From assembly GCF_002742285.1 (NCBI RefSeq), contig NZ_MDGM01000001.1:44160-108159 (forward strand): 64,000 nucleotides of DNA. Reading direction: 5' to 3'. This stretch comes from Paramylibacter kogurei (GTDB lineage Bacteria; Pseudomonadota; Alphaproteobacteria; Rhodobacterales; Rhodobacteraceae). A program made the translations under genes and the position numbers. The notes under the pieces are model-generated. The model saw only the letters and a program-made list of their open reading frames with translations. It had not been told where the DNA came from and ran no database searches. Shown here one piece after another: positions 1-9,316 of the stretch; position 1 is the stretch's first letter; the number at the start of each line of letters is the position of its first letter.

Positions 1-525
1 CTCTGATGCCAGACCCAAATCATCATTTGTCCAACCTTTGGCATTCATCAACACTTCCATTGTGCCGCGCTGACCTGAACCAGGGTTGCCGATATTTACG
101 CGCTTACCTTTAAGATCGTCAAAGTTTGTGATGCCCGCGTCTGCGCGTGCCACAACTGTGAACGGCTCTGGGTGTACGGAAAATACCGCGCGCAAACCTT
201 CGAACGCACCCGCTTCTTCGAATTTGGATGTGCCATGATATGCGTGATGCTGCCAATCAGATTGGGCCACGCCAAATTCCAATTCGCCCGCTTTGATTGT
301 GTTGATGTTGTAAACAGAACCACCCGTGGATTCCACGGAACAACGTACACCGTGATCTTTGCGGCCTTTATTCACCAAACGACAGATCGCACCGCCTGTT
401 GGATAATAAACACCTGTCACACCACCTGTACCAATTGTGATAAACGTATCGTCAGCAGCAGAAGCCACACCAGCCACCATCGTAGCCGCCGCAAGTGTCC
501 CTGCGAAAGAGCTTAGAAATTTCAT
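1..525 (-). CDS. TAXI-family TRAP solute-binding protein, N-terminal part (runs off the left edge)
   Basis: This is the periplasmic receptor of a TAXI-type TRAP transporter, which captures an unknown, probably carboxylate, substrate for a sodium-coupled permease. The first 175 codons are in the window. The ATG at 525 opens a signal peptide ([19 protein letters not shown], then ASA-type cleavage before ADDTF). The mature start [20 protein letters not shown] is the usual TAXI opening, followed by [11 protein letters not shown] and later [21 protein letters not shown], all characteristic of the family. The rest, and presumably its permease gene, lie left of the window. It is transcribed away from the flippase gene at 702. 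A second TAXI system is at 22142-25400. Family call is firm; substrate is unknown. Confidence 0.9.
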   Translation of the reverse strand, partial: MKFLSSFAGTLAAATMVAGVASAADDTFITIGTGGVTGVYYPTGGAICRLVNKGRKDHGVRCSVESTGGSVYNINTIKAGELEFGVAQSDWQHHAYHGTSKFEEAGAFEGLRAVFSVHPEPFTVVARADAGITNFDDLKGKRVNIGNPGSGQRGTMEVLMNAKGWTNDDLGLASE

Positions 526-570
526 AGAATTCTCCCAATAAACTACGCCGGTAAAACACCGACTCGCGCC

Positions 571-609
571 AATGTTACATTATGTTATATTATTGTCAAA
601 AATAACATT
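571..609. promoter_or_regulatory. AT-rich inverted repeats upstream of the TAXI receptor gene
   Basis: AATGTTA (571-577) is complementary to TAACATT (603-609), and the nested ATGTTAT (582-588) to ATAACAT (602-608). They lie 45-85 bp upstream of the receptor start at 525 and about 95 bp upstream of the flippase gene, so they could be an operator. The stretch is very AT-rich and chance occurrence is possible. Confidence 0.3.
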
Positions 610-701
610 TGTTTTTCTTACTTCGGCGAAATCGCTTATTCCTTGCAAGCATGGTCAACATCACAGTATGACCCAGTGAAATTGCACCTATTGGAATTTC
701 A

Positions 702-2003
702 ATGTTACGCCGTTTTTCCGTTTACGTCATCCCTGCCCTTGTTGCCTTGGGTTTGTTTTCTGGGCTGCTACGCGAAATATTATTGGCGTATATTTTCGGC
801 ACATCGCGTGAATTGGAAATATTCCGCGTCGCATTTGGCCTGCCCAGTATACTAAGCGATAGCTTGGCCGTATCCTTTGTTTCAATCCTAATCCCCGTGC
901 TGGTCATGGGTGAAAAATCCCACCCTGCCCATGCGTTGCGTCAAATTTTATGGGCAACTGGGGCGATTGCGGTCGGTGTCTTTTTCATCGGTTTGATCAC
1001 CATGCCATTACAGGCGCGATTGTTGGCACCTGGGATTACGGGCGGGCAACGCACGGCATTAATCAATGCAGGTTATCTGTGTTGGGGTATGTTTTTGATG
1101 GTGATCTTGTCCTTGCCGTTGCGCGCCGCAATGAGCGTGCGTGGAAAAATCTGGCCAGGGGCAAGCGCACAATTGATGCGATCAGGCGGGTTTGTGATCG
1201 TATTGGCGCTATTCGTGTTTGCGATCGGGCAACGCGATGTCACGGCCACGGCGATGTCGGCGTTGGCGGCGGGGTTATCCGTATTGCTGGTGCATATTTT
1301 TGCCATTGGCAAAACGGGACGGCGGCGGGTGATGCTGGCCTTATCCGCAGGGCCAAATTGGGATCATCTGCGCCCGCTGTTATTGCCACTTGGCTTGGTG
1401 TTTTTGACACAGATTTTATTATCAGGCGGGCGCCTTATGGATCGCGCAGTGGCCAGTAATATGGAAATCGGCACACTTGCAGTGATTGAATATAGCTACG
1501 CGTTGGTGATGGCGGCGGCGGCGGTATTGGGAACATCAACCAATCTGATACTTGCCCCGCGACTGGCGCGCAGCTTGCGTGATACGGGGCGGGTCACAGC
1601 ACAACATAAACGCACGATTATTTTGGTCACGGGCTTTGCCACGCTGGCGGGGATTTCCCTGTCTTTGCTGGCCACACCGATTGTAAGCATCGTTTATGAA
1701 AACGGAACCTTCCAAGCATCGGATGCCCTTCGCACCGCAAGCGTTTTTCGCCTGCACGCGCTGTCACTTGGCCCCATCGTTTTGGCGCTGATCTTAACCC
1801 AAGTGTTGTTGATTTCGGGCGGTCAGCGTTTAACCTTCGTTATCTCTGGGATCAAACTCGCGATCAAAGCGGGTGTATTATATGTGTTGATCAAAAGCGG
1901 CTATGGCCTTGGCGGCATCGCAATAAGCCTTGCGATAACAGAGCTATTGATGGCTGTTATTTTGGCAATGGCGTTGAAATGGCGGTCACAGGTACAACGA
2001 TAG
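702..2003 (+). CDS. MOP-superfamily (MurJ/Wzx-like) lipid-linked oligosaccharide flippase
   Basis: This is a 433-residue polytopic membrane protein with roughly 12-13 hydrophobic helices. The N-terminus has the MurJ/MviN-type layout: two early helices, then GLLREILLAYIFGTSRELEIFRVAFGLPS and a following SFVSILIPVLV helix. Families of this fold flip undecaprenyl-pyrophosphate-linked sugars or lipid II across the inner membrane. Next to an EpsG-like polymerase and a complete sugar-nucleotide operon, a repeat-unit flippase for the exopolysaccharide is more likely than the housekeeping MurJ, and it is shorter than typical MurJ (about 510 residues). The start at 702 has only a weak GGAA ribosome-binding site. 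The polymerase gene follows after 11 bp. Confidence 0.8.
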   Translation: MLRRFSVYVIPALVALGLFSGLLREILLAYIFGTSRELEIFRVAFGLPSILSDSLAVSFVSILIPVLVMGEKSHPAHALRQILWATGAIAVGVFFIGLITMPLQARLLAPGITGGQRTALINAGYLCWGMFLMVILSLPLRAAMSVRGKIWPGASAQLMRSGGFVIVLALFVFAIGQRDVTATAMSALAAGLSVLLVHIFAIGKTGRRRVMLALSAGPNWDHLRPLLLPLGLVFLTQILLSGGRLMDRAVASNMEIGTLAVIEYSYALVMAAAAVLGTSTNLILAPRLARSLRDTGRVTAQHKRTIILVTGFATLAGISLSLLATPIVSIVYENGTFQASDALRTASVFRLHALSLGPIVLALILTQVLLISGGQRLTFVISGIKLAIKAGVLYVLIKSGYGLGGIAISLAITELLMAVILAMALKWRSQVQR

Positions 2004-2014
2004 GCAATTGATTC

Positions 2015-3181
2015 ATGCTACCATACATTACATTCTTTAGCCTGCACGGACTTGTCGCGTTGATGAAACGACAAAGCCAAGCAACCATTTTTTGCTTTGT
2101 AATCTTAAACATGTACTTCGTGGGTTTTCGATACGAACTTGGATTTGACTGGCCCCTTTATAAACAGGAATTTGAATTCTTAAAAACACTTGGCTTCATA
2201 GAGTTTTTTTCGTCGATGCCGGCAATCCAAGTAAAGTATCCCCATGAATTCGGTTTCCTAATATTCGCATTTTTATCCAGTAAAGTGTTCTTCAGCTATG
2301 AACTTATGCAAGCGTTTTTATTTGCAGTTTTCATAGCGAGCTTTATTTCACTAGGACGTGCCTTGGGAACCAGAAATATCGTTGCGGCAATGATTGTGGT
2401 TCACTTATTTGTACTATTCACGCTAGAATTTTCTACAGTACGACAATTGCTGGCAACCTCTTTATTCAACTTTGCATTAGCTTCATATTTCAACAAACAA
2501 AGAATTCCACTCATCCTTTTTACCGCCAGCGTGCTCGTTCAAGTATCTGCTGCCGTTTATGTCATCGCTTTTTTGTTTGCTATCGGTGCGCCTAAAAAAA
2601 TCTGGCTAACAACAATCGTGGCTGGCGCAGGTGCACTTGCCTTGAATTCAGTCAGCTTTCTTCCATATATCTTAAACTTTCTACCTAGTTTTGCATCAGT
2701 TAAACTAGAATATTATTTCAATGATCGGGACTACAGTTACAATACTTTGGAGCAAGTATTCTTTGCTGTGTTTTTCATAATCGTGGTGCTGTTTGCAAAT
2801 CTCGCGCAAACAAAATTAACCAAAACAGAAGCTATCCAACAAAAGTTTTCTTCAACCGATATCGCCCTTAAAATTGTTTTATTCTTGACGCTTGTTTCGT
2901 TGGCTATGTTTTTCGTAAACACGGTTAGAAACCGCATGTTGTATGAACTTATTATTTTAGTAAGTTTGATCACCTTTATTCCAAACCTCAAATACGCAAG
3001 ATACATGCGCTTAGTGCTATTCTCCTTTGGCGGCGTTTATCTCGCAGTATCAATGACAAAAAGCCTAAGTTACATGTACGTCCCTTACCAAAATTACGTC
3101 TTTTATAGCGTTTTGGGATACGAAAGTGATGGCGAAGAACGTCACAAAAAACTGCGAAGATTTTTCCGAAGTCAGCGTTAA
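2015..3181 (+). CDS. EpsG-family polysaccharide polymerase (Wzy-like)
   Basis: This is a 388-residue integral membrane protein with about 10-12 hydrophobic segments and no soluble domain. The sequence MYFVGFRYELGFDWPLYKQEFE near residue 35 is the EpsG signature (GFRYexGxDWxxY). TVRQLLATSLFNFALASYF near residue 145 matches the conserved RQxLA region. EpsG proteins are thought to polymerise lipid-linked repeat units in the periplasm, which fits the flippase 11 bp upstream. The gene is visibly more AT-rich than its neighbours: several 60-base lines are near 30 percent GC against about 50-57 percent in the flippase. That is common for polymerase genes exchanged between strains. It converges on the glycosyltransferase gene ending at 3204. 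Confidence 0.8.
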   Translation: MLPYITFFSLHGLVALMKRQSQATIFCFVILNMYFVGFRYELGFDWPLYKQEFEFLKTLGFIEFFSSMPAIQVKYPHEFGFLIFAFLSSKVFFSYELMQAFLFAVFIASFISLGRALGTRNIVAAMIVVHLFVLFTLEFSTVRQLLATSLFNFALASYFNKQRIPLILFTASVLVQVSAAVYVIAFLFAIGAPKKIWLTTIVAGAGALALNSVSFLPYILNFLPSFASVKLEYYFNDRDYSYNTLEQVFFAVFFIIVVLFANLAQTKLTKTEAIQQKFSSTDIALKIVLFLTLVSLAMFFVNTVRNRMLYELIILVSLITFIPNLKYARYMRLVLFSFGGVYLAVSMTKSLSYMYVPYQNYVFYSVLGYESDGEERHKKLRRFFRSQR

Positions 3182-3203
3182 CCGCCACCTTCAGGCGCAT
3201 TGG

Positions 3204-4388
3204 CTAACCTCTATCCTCGCGCAACGCATCCAACACTGCCTCCCAGTGGTTCATCGCTACGTCTTTGGTTGCTTTGCTAGTGTACCAGCTTTTCACCAAT
3301 GCGGGGGAACCCCCTGCCCCCAACACCTTGCGTAACGCCACCCCAATCGCCTCGGCCGTTGCGGCCTCTGGCACGGCGCCTAACCCATTTGCGCTCACTT
3401 CCTCTGCCAGCGCGCTTTCAGGCTCCACCAGTGCGAGCACAGGCACGCCAAGGCCAAGGTATGTCAGCATCTTGGACGGGTACGCCACGCGGTAAATATC
3501 GCGGTTTAACGACACCAGCCCAACATCCGCATCCGCAATCAACGCCTTGGCCTGTGCGAATGGCAAAAACGGCGCAAACGTGACCTGTGGATGATCACCC
3601 CAACGCGTGCGCAATTCGGACAGCGCCGCGCCATCACCCAGAAACATCAGCTCCAGATCGGAATGCGTGTCAAAACACGTCGCAACCCCCTCGGCCAATA
3701 ATGGAAGGTTCTGAAACCGCCCCAGATTACCCGCAAAGATCACACGTTTTTTGTTCGCATCTTTCACCCATTCACGCGGTGGGTCTTGGGCCTCGTCGCT
3801 ATCTAACATGAAATTGTTAATCACATGGATTGGCAATGCACCGAGCCCCCTGCCCGCCAGCGTGTTCGCCATATCCTGCGATAAAACCACAATCGCAGAT
3901 GCACGGCGCAGGGTATGATTATCCAACCAACGCAACACATTGGCGATGGGCGCACGTCCCAACAAACCGCCGCTGATCTGTGACACATCGGGATGAATAT
4001 CCATCATGTGATAAACAAATTTCGCCCCTACAATCCGCGCAGCCAAGCTCCCTGACCAAGCCGCCAATACAGGTGGGAAAGTCGATGCCGTCACAACATC
4101 GGGGCGCAATCGTAAAACGTGGAAGAACAAACCGATGCAATACAGCAATACATTGATTGCACGTGTTATCGGGTTTTTCTTGTTTTCCTGAAACACCCAA
4201 CAACGGCGGATATCAACGCCATCCATTTCGGCGGGTGCATCCGCGCCCAGTTCGCGATATGACAGCTTGGATGCAAACACATGCACTGCATTATCAGTTT
4301 GTGCAAAATGCCCAACAATGGACTTCAAGATCACGCCATAGGGTGCCGTGTCGGGCCAAAAATACCGATGTGTGAATAATAGTTTCAT
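3204..4388 (-). CDS. GT4-family glycosyltransferase
   Basis: This 394-residue cytoplasmic GT-B enzyme adds a sugar to the growing lipid-linked repeat unit. The N-terminus MKLLFTHRYFWPDTAPYG and the C-terminal YPSKMLTYLGLGVPVLALVEPESALAEEV (nucleotide-sugar site with the E-x7-E pattern) mark the WbuB-like GT4 group. The start at 4388 is chosen over one 11 codons upstream because the family begins with MKLLF/MKIL and because its ATG overlaps the TGA of the preceding gene (ATGA at 4385-4388). It is the last gene of the minus-strand operon. WbuB in E. coli transfers L-FucNAc, so the UDP-L-FucNAc made by the same operon is an attractive donor, but that is inference. Confidence 0.85.
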   Translation of the reverse strand: MKLLFTHRYFWPDTAPYGVILKSIVGHFAQTDNAVHVFASKLSYRELGADAPAEMDGVDIRRCWVFQENKKNPITRAINVLLYCIGLFFHVLRLRPDVVTASTFPPVLAAWSGSLAARIVGAKFVYHMMDIHPDVSQISGGLLGRAPIANVLRWLDNHTLRRASAIVVLSQDMANTLAGRGLGALPIHVINNFMLDSDEAQDPPREWVKDANKKRVIFAGNLGRFQNLPLLAEGVATCFDTHSDLELMFLGDGAALSELRTRWGDHPQVTFAPFLPFAQAKALIADADVGLVSLNRDIYRVAYPSKMLTYLGLGVPVLALVEPESALAEEVSANGLGAVPEAATAEAIGVALRKVLGAGGSPALVKSWYTSKATKDVAMNHWEAVLDALREDRG

Positions 4389-5059
4389 CGCGACGCCTGT
4401 AACTGCGCCGCACTCACCCAATTCAACGCACCATCCAAATCACGTTGTGGCAACCGTATCGGGCGTCCAGCGATAACCTTGAATATTGCCAATGCGGTTT
4501 GAATGGCTACGCCCAAATCCGACCAAAAATTCGCGCGCTGTAAATACGCAAGTTCGACCGCCAATTTTGGAGGCAATAGGTTTTGCACATAGCTACCTTC
4601 GGGATCGGCATCATCAATCAGATGTTCGCCGTATCCATAATAATAAATGGCACCGGGGCTGGAAATTCCAGGGCGCACATCCAGCGTTTTGATCATCCAA
4701 TCGGTATAATGATCGGTGACGATTTTTGGGTCCTCTGGGCGTGGGCCAATGATTGACATGTCACCGCGCAACACGTTTAAAAATTGCGGCAGCTCGTCAA
4801 TCTTGCTTTTGCGCAGGAACGCGCCAAATCCAAATACCCGCGTATCATTGGCCGCCGTAATTACAGAACCGCCAGTACTCACATGCATGGAACGAAATTT
4901 ATACATGGCAAATGGTGTGCCACCCTGCCCAACACGCATGGCACGATAAAATACCGCACCTTTTGACGACAATTTAATTCCAACAATTGCCAACAGGAAA
5001 AGTGGGGATGTCCCAATCAACACAAAGATCGAGATGATGATATCAAACGCACGTTTCAT
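4385..5059 (-). CDS. Monotopic phosphoglycosyl transferase (PglC/WcaJ-like initiating sugar transferase)
   Basis: This enzyme starts repeat-unit assembly by moving a sugar-1-phosphate from a UDP-sugar to undecaprenyl phosphate on the inner membrane. At 224 residues it is the small PglC type, without the four N-terminal helices of WbaP/WcaJ. It has one re-entrant hydrophobic helix (residues about 4-30), then MYKFRSMHV, DDTR-like NDTRVFGFGAFLRKSKIDELPQFLNVLRGDMSIIGPRPE, the core signature of the family. The DELPQ acid region and GPRPE loop are intact. Its gene overlaps the aminotransferase upstream and the GT4 downstream by 4 bp each, pointing to translational coupling. PglC-type enzymes use N-acetylated dideoxy or HexNAc sugars; the exact sugar is unknown. 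Confidence 0.9.
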   Translation of the reverse strand: MKRAFDIIISIFVLIGTSPLFLLAIVGIKLSSKGAVFYRAMRVGQGGTPFAMYKFRSMHVSTGGSVITAANDTRVFGFGAFLRKSKIDELPQFLNVLRGDMSIIGPRPEDPKIVTDHYTDWMIKTLDVRPGISSPGAIYYYGYGEHLIDDADPEGSYVQNLLPPKLAVELAYLQRANFWSDLGVAIQTALAIFKVIAGRPIRLPQRDLDGALNWVSAAQLQASR

Positions 5060-6207
5060 CCCAACAACGCCTTTGAGACAACATCAATCACACGATCTTG
5101 TTCTGCATCAGACATATCCATAAACAATGGCAAACTGATGCAACCTTCGAAATAGGCATCGGCATTGGGGAATTTATTTCCACCATTGCCAGTCGACCAA
5201 AACGTCATTTGGTGCAACGGGCGATAATGCACAGAACAACCGATATTGTTTTTCTTTAGATGTGCCACCAATTCATTGCGGTCCATTGCGGCATCTTCGT
5301 TCACTTGAATGATAAACAAATGCCACGAATGCGTATCCCCATCCGCCGCATCAGCGGGCAATGTGACAGGCAAATCAGCAAAGGCCGATTTATATCGTTT
5401 CACCAAACGTTCACGCGCATTTTGAAACACATCAATTTTGCGCAACTGAACCCGCCCCATCGCGGCAGCAATATCAGTTAGATTATATTTGAAACCAGGC
5501 GCGACAACATCATACATCCACGACGCTTTCGTATCGGTAAATCGGTTAAACACATCGCGATCAATCCCATGCATGCGCATCACTCGTGCGCGCGCTGCGA
5601 TATCGGCGTTACGTGTCACCAACATACCCCCCTCGCCCGTTGTCATGGTCTTATTGGCATAAAAACTAAACGCCGTTGCATCCGCGCCAATATCCCCGAT
5701 TAACTTGCCAGCATGGCGCGTTGGTAACGCATGGGCTGCATCATCAAGAATTTTCAATCCATATTCATCCGCCAATACACGCAGCGCTGTCATATCACAG
5801 GCACGGCCCGCGAAGTGCACGGGCATAATCGCCTTGGTCTTTGGCGTGATCGCAGCGCGGATTGATTCCAGATCAATGCCAAATGTCTTGCGATCAATAT
5901 CAACAAAAATGGGGTTCGCACCCAGATATCGCACCACCTCTGCCGTGGCGGTAAATGTTAGTGTTGGAACGATAACTTCGTCGCCCTCACTGATCCCCAT
6001 GGCCTCCAACCCAAGGTGGAGCGCAGCCGTCGCAGAATTCACCGCAATCGCATGGATACCGTCGTCATACAGTGCTTCAAATTCTTTCTCGAATTCAATC
6101 GCATTCGGGCCAGTGGTGAGCCAGCCTGATTTCATACACTTTACGACTTCGGTAATTTCGTCATCCGTAATGGACGGTCGGAAAAATGGCACATGTAAAT
6201 TAGACAT
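5056..6207 (-). CDS. DegT/DnrJ/EryC1/StrS-family PLP-dependent sugar aminotransferase
   Basis: This 383-residue enzyme is expected to transfer an amino group from glutamate to a keto-sugar nucleotide, giving an amino-deoxy sugar. VPFFRPSITDDEI at the start, VNSATAALHLGL (cofactor phosphate region), ILDDAAHA (PLP-ring Asp) and AFSFYANKTMTTGEGGML, with the Schiff-base Lys in the NKTMTTGEGG segment, are all present, so it should be active. Both 4,6-dehydratases in the window (9313-10353 and 29510-31378) make possible 4-keto substrates. No PglD-like acetyltransferase was seen. It overlaps the sulfotransferase gene by 8 bp and the phosphoglycosyl transferase gene by 4 bp. Confidence 0.88.
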   Translation of the reverse strand: MSNLHVPFFRPSITDDEITEVVKCMKSGWLTTGPNAIEFEKEFEALYDDGIHAIAVNSATAALHLGLEAMGISEGDEVIVPTLTFTATAEVVRYLGANPIFVDIDRKTFGIDLESIRAAITPKTKAIMPVHFAGRACDMTALRVLADEYGLKILDDAAHALPTRHAGKLIGDIGADATAFSFYANKTMTTGEGGMLVTRNADIAARARVMRMHGIDRDVFNRFTDTKASWMYDVVAPGFKYNLTDIAAAMGRVQLRKIDVFQNARERLVKRYKSAFADLPVTLPADAADGDTHSWHLFIIQVNEDAAMDRNELVAHLKKNNIGCSVHYRPLHQMTFWSTGNGGNKFPNADAYFEGCISLPLFMDMSDAEQDRVIDVVSKALLG

Positions 6208-7072
6208 AATCGTAATCTTTCAATTTCAATGTATCACCAATCACGTTCATCATGTCTGCCTGATCTTTTGTTGGCAGATTTTTCCAACGTGCGGTATTTT
6301 CAATATGTACTTTGTCGCGCCAATAATTCACGACTTTGTCAATGTCTTTAATTTCTAATTGCGTCAATAAATTGGTAATGGCTGTGTCATCTTTCACCAA
6401 ATCTTCGTAGCGAATTTCAAATACACGTTCCGCTGGAATATTGGCCAAATCTTGGGTCGCTTGTTCAACCGATTTGCGCCATTGCATCGCACAGATATGC
6501 GCCAGCGATTTTTGCCCGACAAGCGCATCAATACCATCAAATCGCGGCCCCCAGACATTGCCACCCTTTTGGCCCTTTAACATGCCAGAAATAAAATTTT
6601 TGGCGAACCAAAACACATAGCCCAAATTGGAAAACGGCATCCCGCGTAGTTTCGTAAACAACGCAGCCCAATTGGGCGGGGCCAACCATTGGCGCATCGC
6701 ACTTTCTGTTACATCACGCCCATCACGGATCAGATGCACATAACGCGCATTTGGATAAACCGCGTCAACAAATGGCACGCGCAACGTGTTTGAAACCGTT
6801 TTTTCTATTAACACTTCATCTATGCCTAACGACGCCAAACTGCGCAGTGTTTTTCGAATAAACGCGATTTGTTTGTTGGTAAGCCCATCAACAGGAAGCA
6901 AATCATTTGGATGCTGTTCAAACCCATAACGCCAAACGTAATTCACATCATAGGGCACCGCCCCATGCCCATCCGCCACACGCAGAACATCGCGCAGAAA
7001 CTTGGTACCAGAACGCGCCGCGCCTATTAAAATAATGGGGCTGTCCGCATCAGTCATTCTTGCGAATTCCAT
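6200..7072 (-). CDS. PAPS-dependent sulfotransferase family protein
   Basis: This 290-residue protein begins with PIILIGAARSGTKFLRDVL, the 5'-phosphosulfate-binding loop of sulfotransferases. It later has RYVHLIRDGRDVTESAMRQW, the 3'-phosphate-binding strand, and ends with the RYEDLVKDD segment typical of the family. The predicted role is transfer of sulfate from PAPS to a hydroxyl of the polysaccharide or its lipid-linked precursor. The position inside a seven-gene sugar operon, overlapping genes on both sides, supports this. The start is at 7072 (ATG) or at 7057 (MTDADSP), and neither has a strong ribosome-binding site. No PAPS-synthesis genes are in the window. Confidence 0.85.
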   Translation of the reverse strand: MEFARMTDADSPIILIGAARSGTKFLRDVLRVADGHGAVPYDVNYVWRYGFEQHPNDLLPVDGLTNKQIAFIRKTLRSLASLGIDEVLIEKTVSNTLRVPFVDAVYPNARYVHLIRDGRDVTESAMRQWLAPPNWAALFTKLRGMPFSNLGYVFWFAKNFISGMLKGQKGGNVWGPRFDGIDALVGQKSLAHICAMQWRKSVEQATQDLANIPAERVFEIRYEDLVKDDTAITNLLTQLEIKDIDKVVNYWRDKVHIENTARWKNLPTKDQADMMNVIGDTLKLKDYDYV

Positions 7073-8195
7073 CCCATGAATTGGATAATTTCGCCGTCCC
7101 CATGATCAGGTTCACCACACGCTCTGATGTGTTGGTAATGCAATAATCTGCGGGCACGGGATGCGCCGTACCGCTCGCCACGCGCTCTGCAAACATTTGT
7201 GTCACGGCAGCAATGCCATTGACCATTGTGTCCACATCCAAACCCGTCATCATGATGCACCCCACATCAACACCTTCTGGGCGCTCGATCGCATCGCGCG
7301 GCGTGATGGCGGGAAAGCCGAGCATTGAGCTTTCTTCGGCGATTGTACCGCTATCTGAAATCGCGCAAAACGCGTTCATTTGCAGATTGTTGTAATCGTG
7401 AAATCCAAATGGTTTCATATATTCCACCAATGGATCGATCTTGATTTTCATCGTTTCTAACCGTTTGCGCGTGCGCGGATGCGTCGACACGATCACGGGG
7501 AATTTGTATTTCTGCGCGATGGTATTCAACGCCTCGATCAAGGAACCAAGACGCGCACGATTATCCACGTTTTCCTCGCGGTGAAGCGAGACGATAAAAT
7601 ATTTACCCGCTGTCAACCCAATGCGTTGCAGCACATCGGATGCTTCGATCCGATCGCGGTAATGTTCCAACACTTCGCGCATCGGGCTGCCTGTCAGGTT
7701 GATCCGACGATGGGGCAATCCTTCGGCCAGCAAATGACGCCGCGCATGTTCGGTGTAAACCAAGTTGAAATCGGCAATGTGATCCACCAAACGGCGGTTG
7801 GTTTCCTCTGGCACGTTCATATCAAACGAACGGTTGCCTGCCTCCATATGATAAACTGGCACCTTCATACGCCGCGCCATGATCGCGCTTATCGCGGAAT
7901 TTGTATCGCCAAGGATCAAAACCGCATCGGGTTTTTCATCCGCCAAAACTTTTTCCGTTTGGGTCAAAATCCCACCCAGCGTTTCACCAAGGCTCCCGCC
8001 CCCAACGCCCAGAAAATAATCAGGCTTGCGCACGCCCAGATCCTCAAAGAACACTTCGTTCAGCTCGTAATCATAATTCTGACCGGTGTGCACAATGATA
8101 TGGTCCACATAGTCATCAAGGCGCGCCATCACCCGCGCAAGACGGATAATTTCAGGGCGCGTGCCCAATACGGTCATTACTTTTAATTTGGTCAT
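7050..8195 (-). CDS. capG: UDP-GlcNAc 2-epimerase-type enzyme of the UDP-L-FucNAc pathway
   Basis: This 381-residue non-hydrolysing epimerase of the WecB fold has MTVLGTRPEIIRLARVM, HTGQNYDYELNEVFFEDLG, VLILGDTNSAISA, HMEAGNRSFD and PEETNRRLVDHIAD, all conserved in the CapG/FnlC branch. In that branch the enzyme converts UDP-L-PneNAc to UDP-L-FucNAc, the last step after CapE and CapF, whose genes lie immediately upstream in order. The ATG overlaps the capF stop by 4 bp. Its 3' end overlaps the sulfotransferase gene by 23 bp if that gene starts at 7072. The assignment rests on sequence pattern plus neighbours and is strong; a plain UDP-ManNAc-forming WecB is the alternative. Confidence 0.9.
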   Translation of the reverse strand: MTKLKVMTVLGTRPEIIRLARVMARLDDYVDHIIVHTGQNYDYELNEVFFEDLGVRKPDYFLGVGGGSLGETLGGILTQTEKVLADEKPDAVLILGDTNSAISAIMARRMKVPVYHMEAGNRSFDMNVPEETNRRLVDHIADFNLVYTEHARRHLLAEGLPHRRINLTGSPMREVLEHYRDRIEASDVLQRIGLTAGKYFIVSLHREENVDNRARLGSLIEALNTIAQKYKFPVIVSTHPRTRKRLETMKIKIDPLVEYMKPFGFHDYNNLQMNAFCAISDSGTIAEESSMLGFPAITPRDAIERPEGVDVGCIMMTGLDVDTMVNGIAAVTQMFAERVASGTAHPVPADYCITNTSERVVNLIMGTAKLSNSWDGIRKND

Positions 8196-9316
8196 GTCAG
8201 CACCTTATCGGCAAATGTATCAGGGTTGGCAGGATCGAACAAATCGTGGGTCCAAAATAGCGTAAGCAACGGCCCCTGCCCGACGTTTTCAATCGAATGC
8301 GTATGAAGCGTTGGCATGTCCACGGGTGCTGGGTTATCGCCGCTCACACGATATTCCCAAACATCATCCGACATCACCTTGCGTATGCGAATGATGGCCT
8401 CGCCCTGCACCACCAAAAACCGTTCCACCTTGTGCAAATGAAAATGATCACCACGGGTTACACCGGGTTCAGTTGTGGACAAGAATGTTTGTCCACCACC
8501 GCCACCTTTGACGGCCTCAAACAATGTGCCACGCGCATCAGAATGCAATGTTAACGGGCGCGGCCATTGATCGGGATAGCTCGCTGCGCGGTAACTATTA
8601 AACAATGCCAGATCAAAATCATCTGACACATCGGGATAGATATTGGCACGATAAAGATCATGAAACCCTTGCAGCTTTTCCAACAAATCGGGCACACTGA
8701 TCGGGCGGGGTTCTGGTGTGATATCACCCGTAACACCATCCATGATCGCATCAATCGCCACCTGTGCGGCCACACCTGCATATAACAATTGCACGCGCCC
8801 ATCTGGGTTCACGCTTGGGGTTTCACCAGCCAATATTTGATGGATCAAGGTTGCGGTGACATTGTTATAAAATGGGCGCGCACATTCGCCAAAAATATGG
8901 GGCAGGATCAGGTTGGAATACCGCGACACCCCTGCCCCGATAATTTCACCCGCCTCGCGTTTGGAATTGCCATATGACGTATCGCCGGTGGCATGGGTTG
9001 AATTGGCATAAACGATATGGGGATCGGCACCAACCGATTGACAACCGGCAATCAAACGCGTGGCAATCGCTGGGTTTGCTGTGCGCACAATATCATCGCT
9101 ATCGGCGCGGTTCACACCTGCGAAATGCAACACCGCATCGGCACCTGTCAGGGCCGCATGCAACGTAACATCATCGTCAAAATCCGCATGTTTCAACAAC
9201 ACCAGATCAAAGGGTTGATCGTTACCCCCAAACGCCGCTGCACAATTTTGTGCATGCAATCGCGCACCCGCATGCCAGCCTATTAATCCGCCAGCACCGG
9301 TGACAACAATCTTCAT
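8192..9316 (-). CDS. capF: CapF-type bifunctional UDP-sugar reductase with C-terminal cupin
   Basis: This 374-residue protein has two parts. The N-terminal short-chain dehydrogenase domain has VVTGAGGLIGWHAGARL for NADPH and YGNSKREAGE as the YxxxK catalytic motif. The C-terminal cupin (about 250-374) has GDHFHLHKVERFLVVQGEA, a metal-binding His cluster. In Staphylococcus CapF the cupin epimerises and the reductase reduces the CapE product to UDP-L-6-deoxytalosamine-type sugar. Both domains look complete. It overlaps capE and capG by 4 bp each, so the three-step UDP-L-FucNAc pathway is translationally coupled. Confidence 0.92.
   Translation of the reverse strand: MKIVVTGAGGLIGWHAGARLHAQNCAAAFGGNDQPFDLVLLKHADFDDDVTLHAALTGADAVLHFAGVNRADSDDIVRTANPAIATRLIAGCQSVGADPHIVYANSTHATGDTSYGNSKREAGEIIGAGVSRYSNLILPHIFGECARPFYNNVTATLIHQILAGETPSVNPDGRVQLLYAGVAAQVAIDAIMDGVTGDITPEPRPISVPDLLEKLQGFHDLYRANIYPDVSDDFDLALFNSYRAASYPDQWPRPLTLHSDARGTLFEAVKGGGGGQTFLSTTEPGVTRGDHFHLHKVERFLVVQGEAIIRIRKVMSDDVWEYRVSGDNPAPVDMPTLHTHSIENVGQGPLLTLFWTHDLFDPANPDTFADKVLT

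Noticed and set aside
7479..8186. Long open frame on the plus strand opposite the CapG gene
   Set aside because: It is a mirror of a strongly conserved epimerase gene, has no ribosome-binding site, and its product is His/Arg-rich without family features. The same applies to antisense frames such as 30610-31218 and 49627-50235.
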